DNA of 64,000 nucleotides from Alphaproteobacteria bacterium (GTDB taxonomy: Bacteria > Pseudomonadota > Alphaproteobacteria > SHVP01), in assembly GCA_040216735.1 (NCBI GenBank), contig JAVJOO010000005.1, forward strand, positions 248,001 through 312,000, read 5' to 3'. Of the stretch, positions 16,290 to 24,499 are shown one piece after another. Position numbers and translations under genes: made by a program. Under the pieces are notes generated by a model. That model worked only from the letters and a program-made list of their open reading frames with translations. It was not told the DNA's origin and did no database searches. Numbering within the stretch: the first letter of the stretch is position 1; every line of letters begins with the position of its first letter.

Positions 16290-16646
16290 ATGACCAGCGA
16301 AGCCAGCGGCGCGAAGCGCTACAAATCCGTCCTCACAGGACCGGTGACTACGACCGAGCCCGCGTTCCTCCATGATATCGGGATGGATCGCATGGTCGGT
16401 GCGTTCGTCGCGCTCGCCTCCGAGGTTTACATTCTGCGCGACCGGTTGGCCGCTCTCGAAACCGTCCTCGCCAACAACAAGACTATGGCCGCCGACGCGA
16501 TCGAGGCGCTGGAGGAAACGCCGGACCAATCCAAGGCCCGGCAGGAAGACGCCCAGCGCTTCGTCACCCGCGTCCTCAGCGAACTGCACCGCTCGGATGT
16601 GCCGATCAGCCATATCGGGCGCAAGGTGCGGGAGATGTCGGCATGA
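16290..16646 (+). CDS. Hypothetical small coiled-coil protein coupled to a methyltransferase
   Basis: Unrecognised protein of 118 residues. The central part (MVGAFVALASEVYILRDRLA onward to about residue 75) has a heptad-like pattern of hydrophobic residues and is probably a coiled coil; both ends are charged and hydrophilic. No signal peptide or membrane segment. The ATG follows GGGAGGG. Its stop overlaps the start of the methyltransferase at 16643 (ATGA), so the two are translationally coupled and may form a complex. No equivalent small gene precedes the other two methyltransferase paralogues. Confidence 0.7.
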   Translation: MTSEASGAKRYKSVLTGPVTTTEPAFLHDIGMDRMVGAFVALASEVYILRDRLAALETVLANNKTMAADAIEALEETPDQSKARQEDAQRFVTRVLSELHRSDVPISHIGRKVREMSA

Positions 16647-17740
16647 CGGTGGAGCGCGCGAACAGCCCCTTCGGATTCTCGCCCGAGCGCGAATTTCGCG
16701 CCTTCCATACCTTCCTCGCAGCCGCGCGCAACCACCGCATGGGACCGCTCTACGAACAGACCTACGCCGACTACCGCCGCGCCGGGGGCAACGGTCAGAA
16801 CATGACGACGGTCCTCGACGTCATCGACGATCTCCCCGCCTACCAGCTTTACGCGTGGGCGATGCGGCATATGCAACAGTTCAAGTACGACCACCCGGAT
16901 TTCGGCATCGTGCCGGCGGTCGGCGCGCGCAAGAAAGATCTGCGCCAGCGCCTGCGCGACCTGTCGGACGAGGGCGTCAAGGCGGGCACCCTCGTCCTCG
17001 ATCCCGACCTAGCGATGCCCGACTACTTCACGATGACCGATTTCCACCAGCACCCGGGCGGCGTCGCGGGCGATCCCTTAGCCGGGCTAGCCTATGAAAT
17101 GGCCCGCGCGGTGCGCTTCAAACCGGGCACGGACTCGAACAACCTCTACCGCAATATTTTCTCCTACCTGCCGCAGGACCGCGACTACCGGCGGATGCTC
17201 GACTGGGGCACCAGTTTTGGCGCGGGCGTCCGCACCTGGCTCGATCTGCACCCCGGTACCGAGGCCCACGGGGTGGACCTCTCCGAACCGTGCCTGCGCC
17301 TCGCCTACGTGCGCGCCCGCGAGCGCAACATGACCGCGCAGTGGCGCCAGGAAGACGTCGAACATCTGTCCTACGCGGCCGGCACCTTCGACATCGCCCT
17401 TTTCGCCTTCATGCTGCACGAATTCCCGGCCGAGCGGTTCCCCGCGCTATTTGCCGAGGCGGCCCGGGTTCTCAACGAGCGCGGCGTCTTCGTCGGCTTC
17501 GAACTCGCCTACGTCGACGGCAGCCCGTTCCAGAACGCCCTGCAAGACCAAGAAGGCTGGCTCAACGACGAACCCTTCATGCCCGACTGCTTCAAGAGCG
17601 ACTTCGCTACCCTGTTCCGCGACGCCGGTTTCACGACCGTCACCATCCGCCGCTTTGACCAAATGGCCGACAACGTCACCCATTCCTCGCCGGACATCCC
17701 GAAACGCCAGACCTGGAATATTTACGTGGTGGAGAAGTAG
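16643..17740 (+). CDS. SAM-dependent methyltransferase with TDFHQHPGGV N-terminal domain (copy 1)
   Basis: Protein of 365 residues. The first 170 residues form a helical domain shared with the product at 18531 (EFRAFHTFLAA, then LPAYQLYAW, then FKYDHPDFG) ending in DYFTMTDFHQHPGGVAGD. A Rossmann methyltransferase domain follows: MLDWGTSFGAGVRTW is the SAM loop, AHGVDLSEPCLRLA the acidic strand, and FDIALFAFMLHEFP the post-II motif. The C-terminal part has a lid region and ends in IYVVEK. Overlaps the small coiled-coil gene by four bases. Substrate unknown; the histidine-rich motif next to the active domain may bind metal or substrate. Confidence 0.85.
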   Translation: MTVERANSPFGFSPEREFRAFHTFLAAARNHRMGPLYEQTYADYRRAGGNGQNMTTVLDVIDDLPAYQLYAWAMRHMQQFKYDHPDFGIVPAVGARKKDLRQRLRDLSDEGVKAGTLVLDPDLAMPDYFTMTDFHQHPGGVAGDPLAGLAYEMARAVRFKPGTDSNNLYRNIFSYLPQDRDYRRMLDWGTSFGAGVRTWLDLHPGTEAHGVDLSEPCLRLAYVRARERNMTAQWRQEDVEHLSYAAGTFDIALFAFMLHEFPAERFPALFAEAARVLNERGVFVGFELAYVDGSPFQNALQDQEGWLNDEPFMPDCFKSDFATLFRDAGFTTVTIRRFDQMADNVTHSSPDIPKRQTWNIYVVEK

Positions 17741-18530
17741 GCGCGCGGAGAACTGGGTATCGAACACCCACCGGGAATCGGCTAACGCCCGACAACCGAG
17801 TTCAGCGGGCCTAAGCCGCCCGAACCACGAAATCGACGTGCCCACCGTCGTACGAAAAACGACACGCCCGTCCACGGTGCCCACGATTGTTGTATCTCGC
17901 CTTCGCAAGTCGCTGGCCTGCGACTTCGTCACCGCCAACGATCGCTTGCGGGACCGGATGAAAGAGGCGGACCTCCCTATCCCGGCGCTTTCGTAACCCG
18001 AAGCCGCCGCGCTCTGTCGTTGAACTCAACCGGGTTCGTCGCTCGTCGCCCCGCTGCGTTCACGTTTCCGGTCCCCGCATTGACGCTCCGAAAAAGCCCC
18101 CCACATCCATTCCAGCCCCCGCTTGCCGCCGCGTTGTCACCCAACCGAGATCGACGCGCTGGCGACAATCCGCGCCGAGGGGCACCCGCCAGGACGGGCC
18201 TACCGACGCGGGAGACACTGAACTGGGAAAAAAGTCCGGGCCGTTGGGTTCGTTTGTTTTATCCACAGACGGGCCATTGTTTTTAAACGATTTTTTGGCT
18301 TCGTTCGTGGAAACAGCCTCATCGGCACGGATACGCCGAGACGGAAAGCGTCGCCGCCCCCATCCTGCGTTCTCGAATGAAGACTTTCATGCAATGTTCT
18401 GATTTGAAAAGTTTTTTTGTTTTCTATTGCTAGAGCCCTCTGTGCCTAACCGCCGCGCGCGCTGCGTTCACCGTGCCCCAATCCATCCGCTATGATGGCT
18501 CCCCGCTCCACTTGCCTGGGAAGACCCACC
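17741..18530 (+). other. 790-base intergenic region, no convincing gene
   Basis: No reading frame here has protein-like composition on either strand. A short inverted repeat AAGTCGC/GCGACTT lies near 17908-17928. From about 18230 the base composition drops sharply to AT-rich, with T-runs at 18291-18296 and 18411-18424, unlike the surrounding genes. It holds the 16-mer ATTGTTTTTAAACGAT (18276-18291) that recurs between the psp genes. The AT-rich part probably contains the promoter of the downstream methyltransferase gene. Confidence 0.6.
18276..18291. repeat. 16-mer shared with the psp promoter region
   Basis: ATTGTTTTTAAACGAT occurs here and again at 62096-62111. It is an imperfect palindrome (ATTGTTT-TT-AAACGAT, one mismatch) and both copies lie in unusually AT-rich intergenic DNA. 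Confidence 0.5.
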
Positions 18531-19646
18531 ATGCGCTCGAACCAGCCCGCCGACGTGACCGACGTTCTTGAGGATCGTTCGTTCCGCGCCTTCCATACCT
18601 TCATGCGGGCGAGCCGCGCCTATATGGATGCCGCTGTCTACGACGAAACCTGGCACAGCTACCGGCGTGCCGCCGGCGACCGTGGGCTGACCAACGGCGA
18701 CGCGCCGAGAGATGCCGACGCGGCCTTTGATGTGTTGGACGCGCTGCCCGCCTACCAGCTCTACGCCTGGATGTACCGCCACCTGCAACGCTTCAAATAC
18801 AACTATCCGGATCTGGGCCTCCAGCCCAAGGCCGAAGGCGAAGCTGCCCACATCCAGCGCGAACTCGATGCCGCCGCCGACTCGGCGATCGCCGCCGGCA
18901 CATTACGGCTCAACCCGGACGTGACCTACCCCGACTATTACCGCCTCACCGATTTCCACCAGCACCCCGGCGGTGTGTGGTCCGACGAGATCGACGGCCT
19001 CGTCTACGAACTCGGGCGGCGCACGACGCGGCCGCACGAGGACGACGCCAACGACCTCTACCGCCTCGCCTTTTCCTATTTACCCAAACGCGATTATGCG
19101 CGGGTGCTCGACTGGGGCACCGGTCAGGGCGGCTTCGCGCTGACCTGGCTCGAGTCCCACCCGGACGCCGAAGTGCACGGCGTCGACATCGCCGCTCCCT
19201 GTCTCAAACTCGTCAACAAACGGGCGATGGAGCGCGGCGTCACTGTGCATCTGTCCCAGCAGGCGGTCGAGGCGATGGACTACCCCGACGACCACTTCGA
19301 TCTGATCCTGTCGTGCTTCATGTTCCACGAAATCCCGCCCGCGCCGACGCCGGGCATCCTGGCCGAGATCGCCCGCGTCCTGAAACCGGGCGGCATCTTT
19401 GCCGGCATCGAATTTCTCCCAAAGGAAAATAGCCCGTTCCAAGAAGCGATGATGCTCACCACGGCCTACACCAACAACGAACCCTTCGCGCCCGCCTCCT
19501 ACACATATCCCTATGTCGAGAAAGCCAAGGAGGCCGGCTTCGCCAAGGCCGACATCGTGTGGTTCGACAAGATCATGGCCCCAGCGAGCGACAACTCGGC
19601 CGTCCCCCCGCGCACTCGTTACCCGATCTATTTGTTCGAAAAGTAG
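18531..19646 (+). CDS. SAM-dependent methyltransferase with TDFHQHPGGV N-terminal domain (copy 2)
   Basis: Paralogue of the product at 16643, 371 residues. The N-terminal domain has SFRAFHTFMRASRAYMD, LPAYQLYAWMYRHLQRFKYN and DYYRLTDFHQHPGGVWSDE. The methyltransferase core has VLDWGTGQGGFALTW (a better consensus SAM loop than copy 1), VHGVDIAAPCLKL and FDLILSCFMFHEIPP. Start at ATG 18531 preceded by GGAAGAC; an upstream ATG at 18492 lacks a ribosome-binding site. It stands alone behind a long AT-rich intergenic region. Divergence between copies is high, so the duplication is old or the genes were acquired separately. Confidence 0.85.
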   Translation: MRSNQPADVTDVLEDRSFRAFHTFMRASRAYMDAAVYDETWHSYRRAAGDRGLTNGDAPRDADAAFDVLDALPAYQLYAWMYRHLQRFKYNYPDLGLQPKAEGEAAHIQRELDAAADSAIAAGTLRLNPDVTYPDYYRLTDFHQHPGGVWSDEIDGLVYELGRRTTRPHEDDANDLYRLAFSYLPKRDYARVLDWGTGQGGFALTWLESHPDAEVHGVDIAAPCLKLVNKRAMERGVTVHLSQQAVEAMDYPDDHFDLILSCFMFHEIPPAPTPGILAEIARVLKPGGIFAGIEFLPKENSPFQEAMMLTTAYTNNEPFAPASYTYPYVEKAKEAGFAKADIVWFDKIMAPASDNSAVPPRTRYPIYLFEK

Positions 19647-19948
19647 GCACCGCAGTTTGGCGGAGATAAAACCGCTCGCATGGCTCGTCGTGCGCGCGTT
19701 AGATTTCCGCCGGGCGGCACTCACCGCAAGCCCTAGCCGATCGGACGTCCCGCCTTCGACCGCGGTATTGACATCGCCAACGGCACAACCTATCTACGCC
19801 GCAACGGGTGAAGGCCCCGGCCGCTCGCAGGCGTAAGCCATGGTGAAGCCTTCAATGTTCGACCGATCCGCTCCGATGTGTTTTCGCGGACCGATGGCAA
19901 TGCGAGCCCCATCACTCTTCCGCAGAGAGGCACATGTGTGAGGTTGTC
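19647..19948 (+). other. Intergenic region without a recognisable feature
   Basis: About 300 bases between the second methyltransferase and the glyoxalase-superfamily gene. I find no plausible gene, no strong hairpin with a T-run and no repeat. It presumably carries the promoter of the downstream gene. Confidence 0.5.
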
Positions 19949-20386
19949 ATGCTTGGATCGTCGTCGCCCCCTTCCCTAGAAGACTTGAAAGTCCAGGCTA
20001 AACGCCTGCGCACCGAACTCGATGCCGGCGGGACGCCGGTCACCCACGCCCGCGCGCTGGAATTGCTCGCCCATCAATACGGTCACAAAGATTGGAACAC
20101 GCTGCACGCTGCGGTCGGCAATCGTCCGCCGGCTTGCCCGTTTTCGATCGGTCAAAGGCTTCGCGGTGCCTACCTCGGCCAGGCCTTCGACGGCGAGGTG
20201 ATTGCGGTCGGCATCCTCGGAAACGAGCGCTACCGAATCACCCTCGTCTTCGACGAGCCGGTGGACGTCGTCACGTTCGAAAGCTTTTCGGCGTTTCGAC
20301 GACGGGTTTCAGCCACCGTCGACCGTCACGGGGTCACCGTCGAGAAAACCTCGAACGGTGTCCCGCACATGGTCTTGGCGCTTTAG
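19949..20386 (+). CDS. Glyoxalase superfamily-type small protein
   Basis: Protein of 145 residues. The N-terminal half has the pattern LEDLKVQAKRLRTELDAGG, then ALELLAHQYGHKDWNTLHAA, which is known from a family annotated as glyoxalase-superfamily proteins and often found beside antibiotic-resistance-like VOC domains. The second half (FDGEVIAVGILGNERYRITL and following) is a small beta-rich domain. Start: ATG 19949 has GAGG at a good distance; ATG 19934 would add five residues. No catalytic site can be named. It stands alone and converges on lutC. Confidence 0.65.
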   Translation: MLGSSSPPSLEDLKVQAKRLRTELDAGGTPVTHARALELLAHQYGHKDWNTLHAAVGNRPPACPFSIGQRLRGAYLGQAFDGEVIAVGILGNERYRITLVFDEPVDVVTFESFSAFRRRVSATVDRHGVTVEKTSNGVPHMVLAL

Positions 20387-20407
20387 CCCGCTTCTTTGAG
20401 ACGATCT

Positions 20408-20434
20408 ATCCGGCGGGTTGGTATCCCGCCGGAT
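20408..20434. terminator. Strong hairpin between convergent genes, possible terminator
   Basis: Perfect 10-bp inverted repeat ATCCGGCGGG (20408-20417) and CCCGCCGGAT (20425-20434) with a 7-base loop, placed just after the glyoxalase-type gene and touching the lutC stop codon. Neither side is followed by a clear T-run, so intrinsic termination is uncertain. Confidence 0.5.
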
Positions 20435-21106
20435 TTACTCGTCGATCAAGACGATGTGGAGCCGCCGGGGACCGTGCGCCCCCAAATACAGGGTCAGTTC
20501 GATATCCGCCGTGGACGATGGGCCGGAGACGAACATTGCCGTGCGCGGCATTGCGTTGGCACCTTCCCCCCGCGAAGCCCGCAGCGCATCCCATGCGTCT
20601 TCGAGCGTCCCGGTAATCTGACTCCGGCGCAGAACCACGACGTGATTGTCGGGCAACAGGTTGAGGGTGATCGGACTGCCCGGGCCGGAAGTCAGCATCA
20701 ACGTGCCGGTTTCCGCAATAGCGACAAACGCCCCCGTGACGCCCACTTGGTCGCTCTCCACCGGCACGCCCGTGCGGGTTTGGAGCATCGGTTGATTGCC
20801 CCACCCTAGCCCTGCGACATCGGGTGCGAGGACCGCGGCAGCCGGGAGGTTGTGCTGCGCCAGGTAAGCCGCCACCGCGGCTGGCACCGCCGATTCGTTC
20901 GCCACCCGCGCCACCGTGGCATGCGTCCCGGTGATTTGTTCGACGAACATCTCGACCCGCCGGGCGGGCTCGACGTCGCTACGGGTTGGCACCACGTTGC
21001 GGGCGTGGTTCTCGATCCGGGCGGCGACCGCCACCCGCGCTGCCGCGTCGTTTCGGGGGCCCAGCGAATCGCGGATTGCGGCCAGGATTTTCTCACGCGC
21101 GCTCAC
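20435..21106 (-). CDS. lutC: Lactate utilization protein C (LUD domain)
   Basis: LutC-type protein of 223 residues, the small LUD-domain subunit of the LutABC L-lactate oxidation complex. ALLAGETGT-like signal is seen as FVAIAETGTLMLTSGPGSPI, and VVVLRRSQI follows. The start is GTG 21106, overlapping the lutB stop (GTGA); the longer frame reads through lutB sequence. Last gene of the racemase-lutA-lutB-lutC series. In characterised bacteria the complex transfers electrons from L-lactate to the respiratory chain. Confidence 0.9.
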   Translation of the reverse strand: MSAREKILAAIRDSLGPRNDAAARVAVAARIENHARNVVPTRSDVEPARRVEMFVEQITGTHATVARVANESAVPAAVAAYLAQHNLPAAAVLAPDVAGLGWGNQPMLQTRTGVPVESDQVGVTGAFVAIAETGTLMLTSGPGSPITLNLLPDNHVVVLRRSQITGTLEDAWDALRASRGEGANAMPRTAMFVSGPSSTADIELTLYLGAHGPRRLHIVLIDE

Positions 21107-22530
21107 GGTGTGCCTGCCTTGCGGCTCTGGGCCCACCGCGCGCTGAAGGTCCGCCCCTGCGGCGCCGGAAAATCGCGCGTCGCCGTCCACCCGCGGGCAA
21201 ACGGTAGATCATCCATCCTCCCCAACGGTCGCCCGCGCCAGGCGAGATACCTCACGACGAGACCGGTCATCCGTCGATACAACGCCGGCCGCTTCGCCAA
21301 CCAGGCCCAGGCGCGGATCGCCCATCGCTGACGGACGCCGTCGAGTTTCCGCTCGAAGGCCTGCTCGCGCCAGTGCCGCATCATCTTCGGCAACGGTATC
21401 CGCATCGGACACACCGCCTCGCAGCGACCGCAAAACGGCGTCGCGCTAGGCAAGTGATGGGCCTGATCGATACCGATCATCGCCGGCGTAAGCACCGCCC
21501 CCATCGGTCCGGAATAAACCCAACCGTAGGCATGGCCGCCGATCGACGCATAAACCGGGCAATGGTTGAAACACGCACCGCACCGGATGCAGCGCAAGAT
21601 CTCTTGGAACTCGCTCCCGAGCAACGCGCTGCGCCCGTTGTCGAGGAGGACGACATGGTAGGCGTTTGGACCGTCCGGATCTTCCGTCCGCTTCGGGCCC
21701 GTCGAGAACGTCGTGTAGACCGACATTTGTTGACCGGTCGCCGAGCGCGCCAACACCCGCAGCAAGGTCGAAGCATCTTCGAGCGTCGGGACGATTTTCT
21801 CGAGACTCGCGATCACGATATGGGTCGATGGCAACTGCTGGGTCAGGTCGCCGTTCCCTTCGTTCGTCACGATCACCGACGACCCGGTTTCGGCAATCAG
21901 GAAATTTGCCCCTGTGATCCCGACATCGGCCGCCAAATAGCGCGGACGCAGGATCTCCCGGGCTTCGGCGACCAGGTCGACGCCTTCGATCAACCGTTGG
22001 GTCTTACCGTATTGACGATGGTGTTCGGCGAACAGGTCGGAAACCTGCTCCTTGGTCTTGTGTATCGCCGGCCCGATGATGTGGGATGGCGGCTCGTCGG
22101 CAAGCTGAATGATGTATTCGCCGAGATCGGTCTCGACCGGCGTAATCCCGTGTTCTTCGAGATAAGGGTTTAGCGCGATCTCCTCGGCGATCATCGACTT
22201 GCCCTTGGTCACCGTTCGCGCGCCCGCCGCCTGGCACAAGTCCAGCACGATCCGGCGCGCGTCTTCGGGCGTTTTGGCCCAATGGACATGTCCGCCGTTG
22301 GTGCGGACGATCTCTTCAAACTTCTCCAGATAGAGATCGAGGTGCGCCAGCACATGGTCCTTGATCCGAACTGCGTCGTCCCGCAGCGCTTCGAACTCCG
22401 GCATCGCCGTCACGGCCGCGGTCCGCCGCGCGGTAAAGTTCTTGTCGACCCGCGACAGAGCCGTCTGTAGATCCGTGTCTAAGAGGGCTTTAGTAACGTT
22501 GTCGCGAAACAGCGCGCTTGTGGGCTGCAT
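21103..22530 (-). CDS. lutB: Lactate utilization iron-sulfur protein B
   Basis: Protein of 475 residues with an N-terminal LUD domain and a C-terminal ferredoxin-like region. Two 4Fe-4S motifs are visible: CIRCGACFNHCPVY and CGRCEAVCPMRIPLP. GANFLIAETGSSVIVTNEGN is the LutB signature. The length agrees with the family. It starts directly after the lutA stop (22531) and its own stop overlaps lutC. It should pass electrons from the LutA subunit to the quinone pool at the cytoplasmic membrane. Confidence 0.95.
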   Translation of the reverse strand: MQPTSALFRDNVTKALLDTDLQTALSRVDKNFTARRTAAVTAMPEFEALRDDAVRIKDHVLAHLDLYLEKFEEIVRTNGGHVHWAKTPEDARRIVLDLCQAAGARTVTKGKSMIAEEIALNPYLEEHGITPVETDLGEYIIQLADEPPSHIIGPAIHKTKEQVSDLFAEHHRQYGKTQRLIEGVDLVAEAREILRPRYLAADVGITGANFLIAETGSSVIVTNEGNGDLTQQLPSTHIVIASLEKIVPTLEDASTLLRVLARSATGQQMSVYTTFSTGPKRTEDPDGPNAYHVVLLDNGRSALLGSEFQEILRCIRCGACFNHCPVYASIGGHAYGWVYSGPMGAVLTPAMIGIDQAHHLPSATPFCGRCEAVCPMRIPLPKMMRHWREQAFERKLDGVRQRWAIRAWAWLAKRPALYRRMTGLVVRYLAWRGRPLGRMDDLPFARGWTATRDFPAPQGRTFSARWAQSRKAGTP

Positions 22531-23292
22531 CTACGATGCCTCCCCGATGGGCGGGTCGTCGGTCATCCCCGCCAGAATTTCGGCGACATGCCGCACGACA
22601 ATCGCCGATCCGTCGCGTTTGAGTTTGCCCGCAATGTTGAAAAGACACCCGAGGTCGCCGGCCACGAGCGTCGTCGCGCCGGTCGAGGCAACGCTGTCTG
22701 CCTTTTTGCGAACAATTTCACCGGAGATGTCGCCGTACTTCACCGCGAACGTGCCGCCAAAGCCACAGCACGCTTCCCCGTTCGGTACCTCGACAAGGGT
22801 CAAACCGGTGACCTGAGACAGCAACGCCCGCGGTTGATTGCGCACCCCCATTTCGCGCAAGGACGAGCACGAATCGTGATAGGCCACTGTGCCGTCGTGG
22901 CGGGCCGGCAGGGCCGCAACCTTCAGCACATCGGCAAGAAATGAGGTGAGTTCCCACGTTCGCGCCGCCAGATCGCGGGCCGCCGCGGCATGCACCGGGT
23001 CGTCCGAAAACAAGCGCTCAAAGTGGACCTTAATCATCCCAGCGCACGACCCCGACGGCACCACCACGTAGTCGTATCCTTCGAATGCTTTGAGAACCCC
23101 GATAGCGATGCCGCGCGCGTCCTTGCGGTCACCTGCGTTGTAGGCGGGCTGACCACAGCACGTCTGAGCCGCCGGAACCTCGACAGTACACCCGGCATCC
23201 TCAAGGAGTTTAACCGCCGCAAACCCGACCGACGGCCGGAACAGATCGACCAGGCAGGTCACGAACAGGCCGACGCGCGGTGCCACGCTCAT
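22531..23292 (-). CDS. lutA: Lactate utilization protein A (CCG-motif Fe-S subunit)
   Basis: Protein of 253 residues with the duplicated cysteine-rich CCG domain of heterodisulfide reductase/glycolate oxidase iron-sulfur subunits: CTVEVPAAQTCCGQPAYNAG in the first half and EACCGFGGTFAVKYGDIS in the second. YHDSCSSLREMG contains the additional Cys. Its ATG overlaps the stop of the racemase gene (ATGA), so all four genes are translated as one unit. Expected role: the probable catalytic or electron-accepting subunit of the LutABC lactate dehydrogenase. Confidence 0.93.
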   Translation of the reverse strand: MSVAPRVGLFVTCLVDLFRPSVGFAAVKLLEDAGCTVEVPAAQTCCGQPAYNAGDRKDARGIAIGVLKAFEGYDYVVVPSGSCAGMIKVHFERLFSDDPVHAAAARDLAARTWELTSFLADVLKVAALPARHDGTVAYHDSCSSLREMGVRNQPRALLSQVTGLTLVEVPNGEACCGFGGTFAVKYGDISGEIVRKKADSVASTGATTLVAGDLGCLFNIAGKLKRDGSAIVVRHVAEILAGMTDDPPIGEAS

Positions 23293-24443
23293 GACCGCGC
23301 CTGGTACACGACGTGCGCCGCGATCAATCCGTCGATCTCCATTGCCGAAAATCCCGCGTCGCGCAACACATCGCGACTGTTGGCGCCGTCTTCAACCGGC
23401 GGCGTCGGTTCTTTCGGCAATGTCCGGGAGAAGCGCGGCGCCGGCGCGGGTTGATCGATTCCGCCGACATCGATCATCGTTCGACGTGCCGCGATATGGG
23501 GATCGCGCGCGACTTCATCGCGGTCCAATACGGGGGAGACGCAAGCATCGCTCCCGGTAAAGACTTCAACCCATGCATCCCGTGTTCGCCCGCGGAATAT
23601 CTCGGTAAAGCGGGCACGCAATATTGCCCACTTGCTGCGATCGTATTGGTCGGGAAGGTCCGCTGCGTCGAGACCGAGGCCATTGAGCAACGCGGTAAAG
23701 AATTTGGGCTCGATCGCACCGACCGCAACATACCGACCGTCCTTGGTTTCATAGGTATCGTAAAAAGGTGCGCCGCCGTCCAACAGGTTTTCGCCGCGCC
23801 CGCTGGGCCAGTGCCCCGCCGCTGCCAGCGCATTGAACATCGTCATCAGTTGCGCGGCGCCGTCCACCATCGCGGCATCGACGACTTGCCCCCGCCCGGT
23901 CGCCCGGGCCGAGACGATCCCCGCCAACATGCCAACGGCCAGATACATGGCGCCGCCGCCGTAGTCGCCGACCAGATTGAGCGGCGGGACCGGGCGCTCG
24001 CCGGCGCGACCGATCGCACCCAGCGCCCCGGCAACCGCGATGTAATTGAGGTCGTGTCCTGCGGTCATCGCTAACGGCCCGCTTTGCCCCCACCCGGTCA
24101 CCCGGCCATAGACCAATGCCGGATTGCGCGCGAGACATACGTCGGGACCGAGACCGAGCCGCTCCATGACCCCGGGCCGCATCCCTTCGATGAGCCCGTC
24201 GGCACCGTCGAGCAAACGCAGGACCGCCGCCGCGGCCATTGGATGCTTCAGGTCCACCGCTATGGACGAGCGGCCCCGGTTGAGCAGTTGAAGATGTGAC
24301 GGTAACGCTACGCCAAGGCCGGAATGTTGGGGTCGATCGACCCTAATCACCTGCGCGCCAAGGTCAGCCAGGACCATGGCGCAATAGGGCGCAGGGCCGA
24401 TTCCAGCAATTTCGACGATTCGGATTCCGGTGAGGGGTCCCAT
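23289..24443 (-). CDS. Alpha-methylacyl-CoA racemase (family III CoA-transferase fold)
   Basis: CaiB/BaiF-fold protein of 384 residues. The motif AGHDLNYIAVAGALGAIGR carries the His-Asp seen in alpha-methylacyl-CoA racemases, and LVGDYGGGAMYLAVG the second catalytic Asp, so racemase is favoured over CoA-transferase. The N-terminus GIRIVEIAGIGPAPYCAMVL is typical. The family epimerises 2-methylacyl-CoA esters in branched-chain fatty acid or bile acid-type degradation. It is translationally coupled to lutA, an unusual combination. It follows the DUF4340 gene by 56 bases on the same strand. Confidence 0.88.
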   Translation of the reverse strand: MGPLTGIRIVEIAGIGPAPYCAMVLADLGAQVIRVDRPQHSGLGVALPSHLQLLNRGRSSIAVDLKHPMAAAAVLRLLDGADGLIEGMRPGVMERLGLGPDVCLARNPALVYGRVTGWGQSGPLAMTAGHDLNYIAVAGALGAIGRAGERPVPPLNLVGDYGGGAMYLAVGMLAGIVSARATGRGQVVDAAMVDGAAQLMTMFNALAAAGHWPSGRGENLLDGGAPFYDTYETKDGRYVAVGAIEPKFFTALLNGLGLDAADLPDQYDRSKWAILRARFTEIFRGRTRDAWVEVFTGSDACVSPVLDRDEVARDPHIAARRTMIDVGGIDQPAPAPRFSRTLPKEPTPPVEDGANSRDVLRDAGFSAMEIDGLIAAHVVYQARS

Positions 24444-24499
24444 GGGCGAAGAGTCACCCGTTGCGCGCTAAGGCGCAAGGGTCGCGTCGAGGGCGCCTG

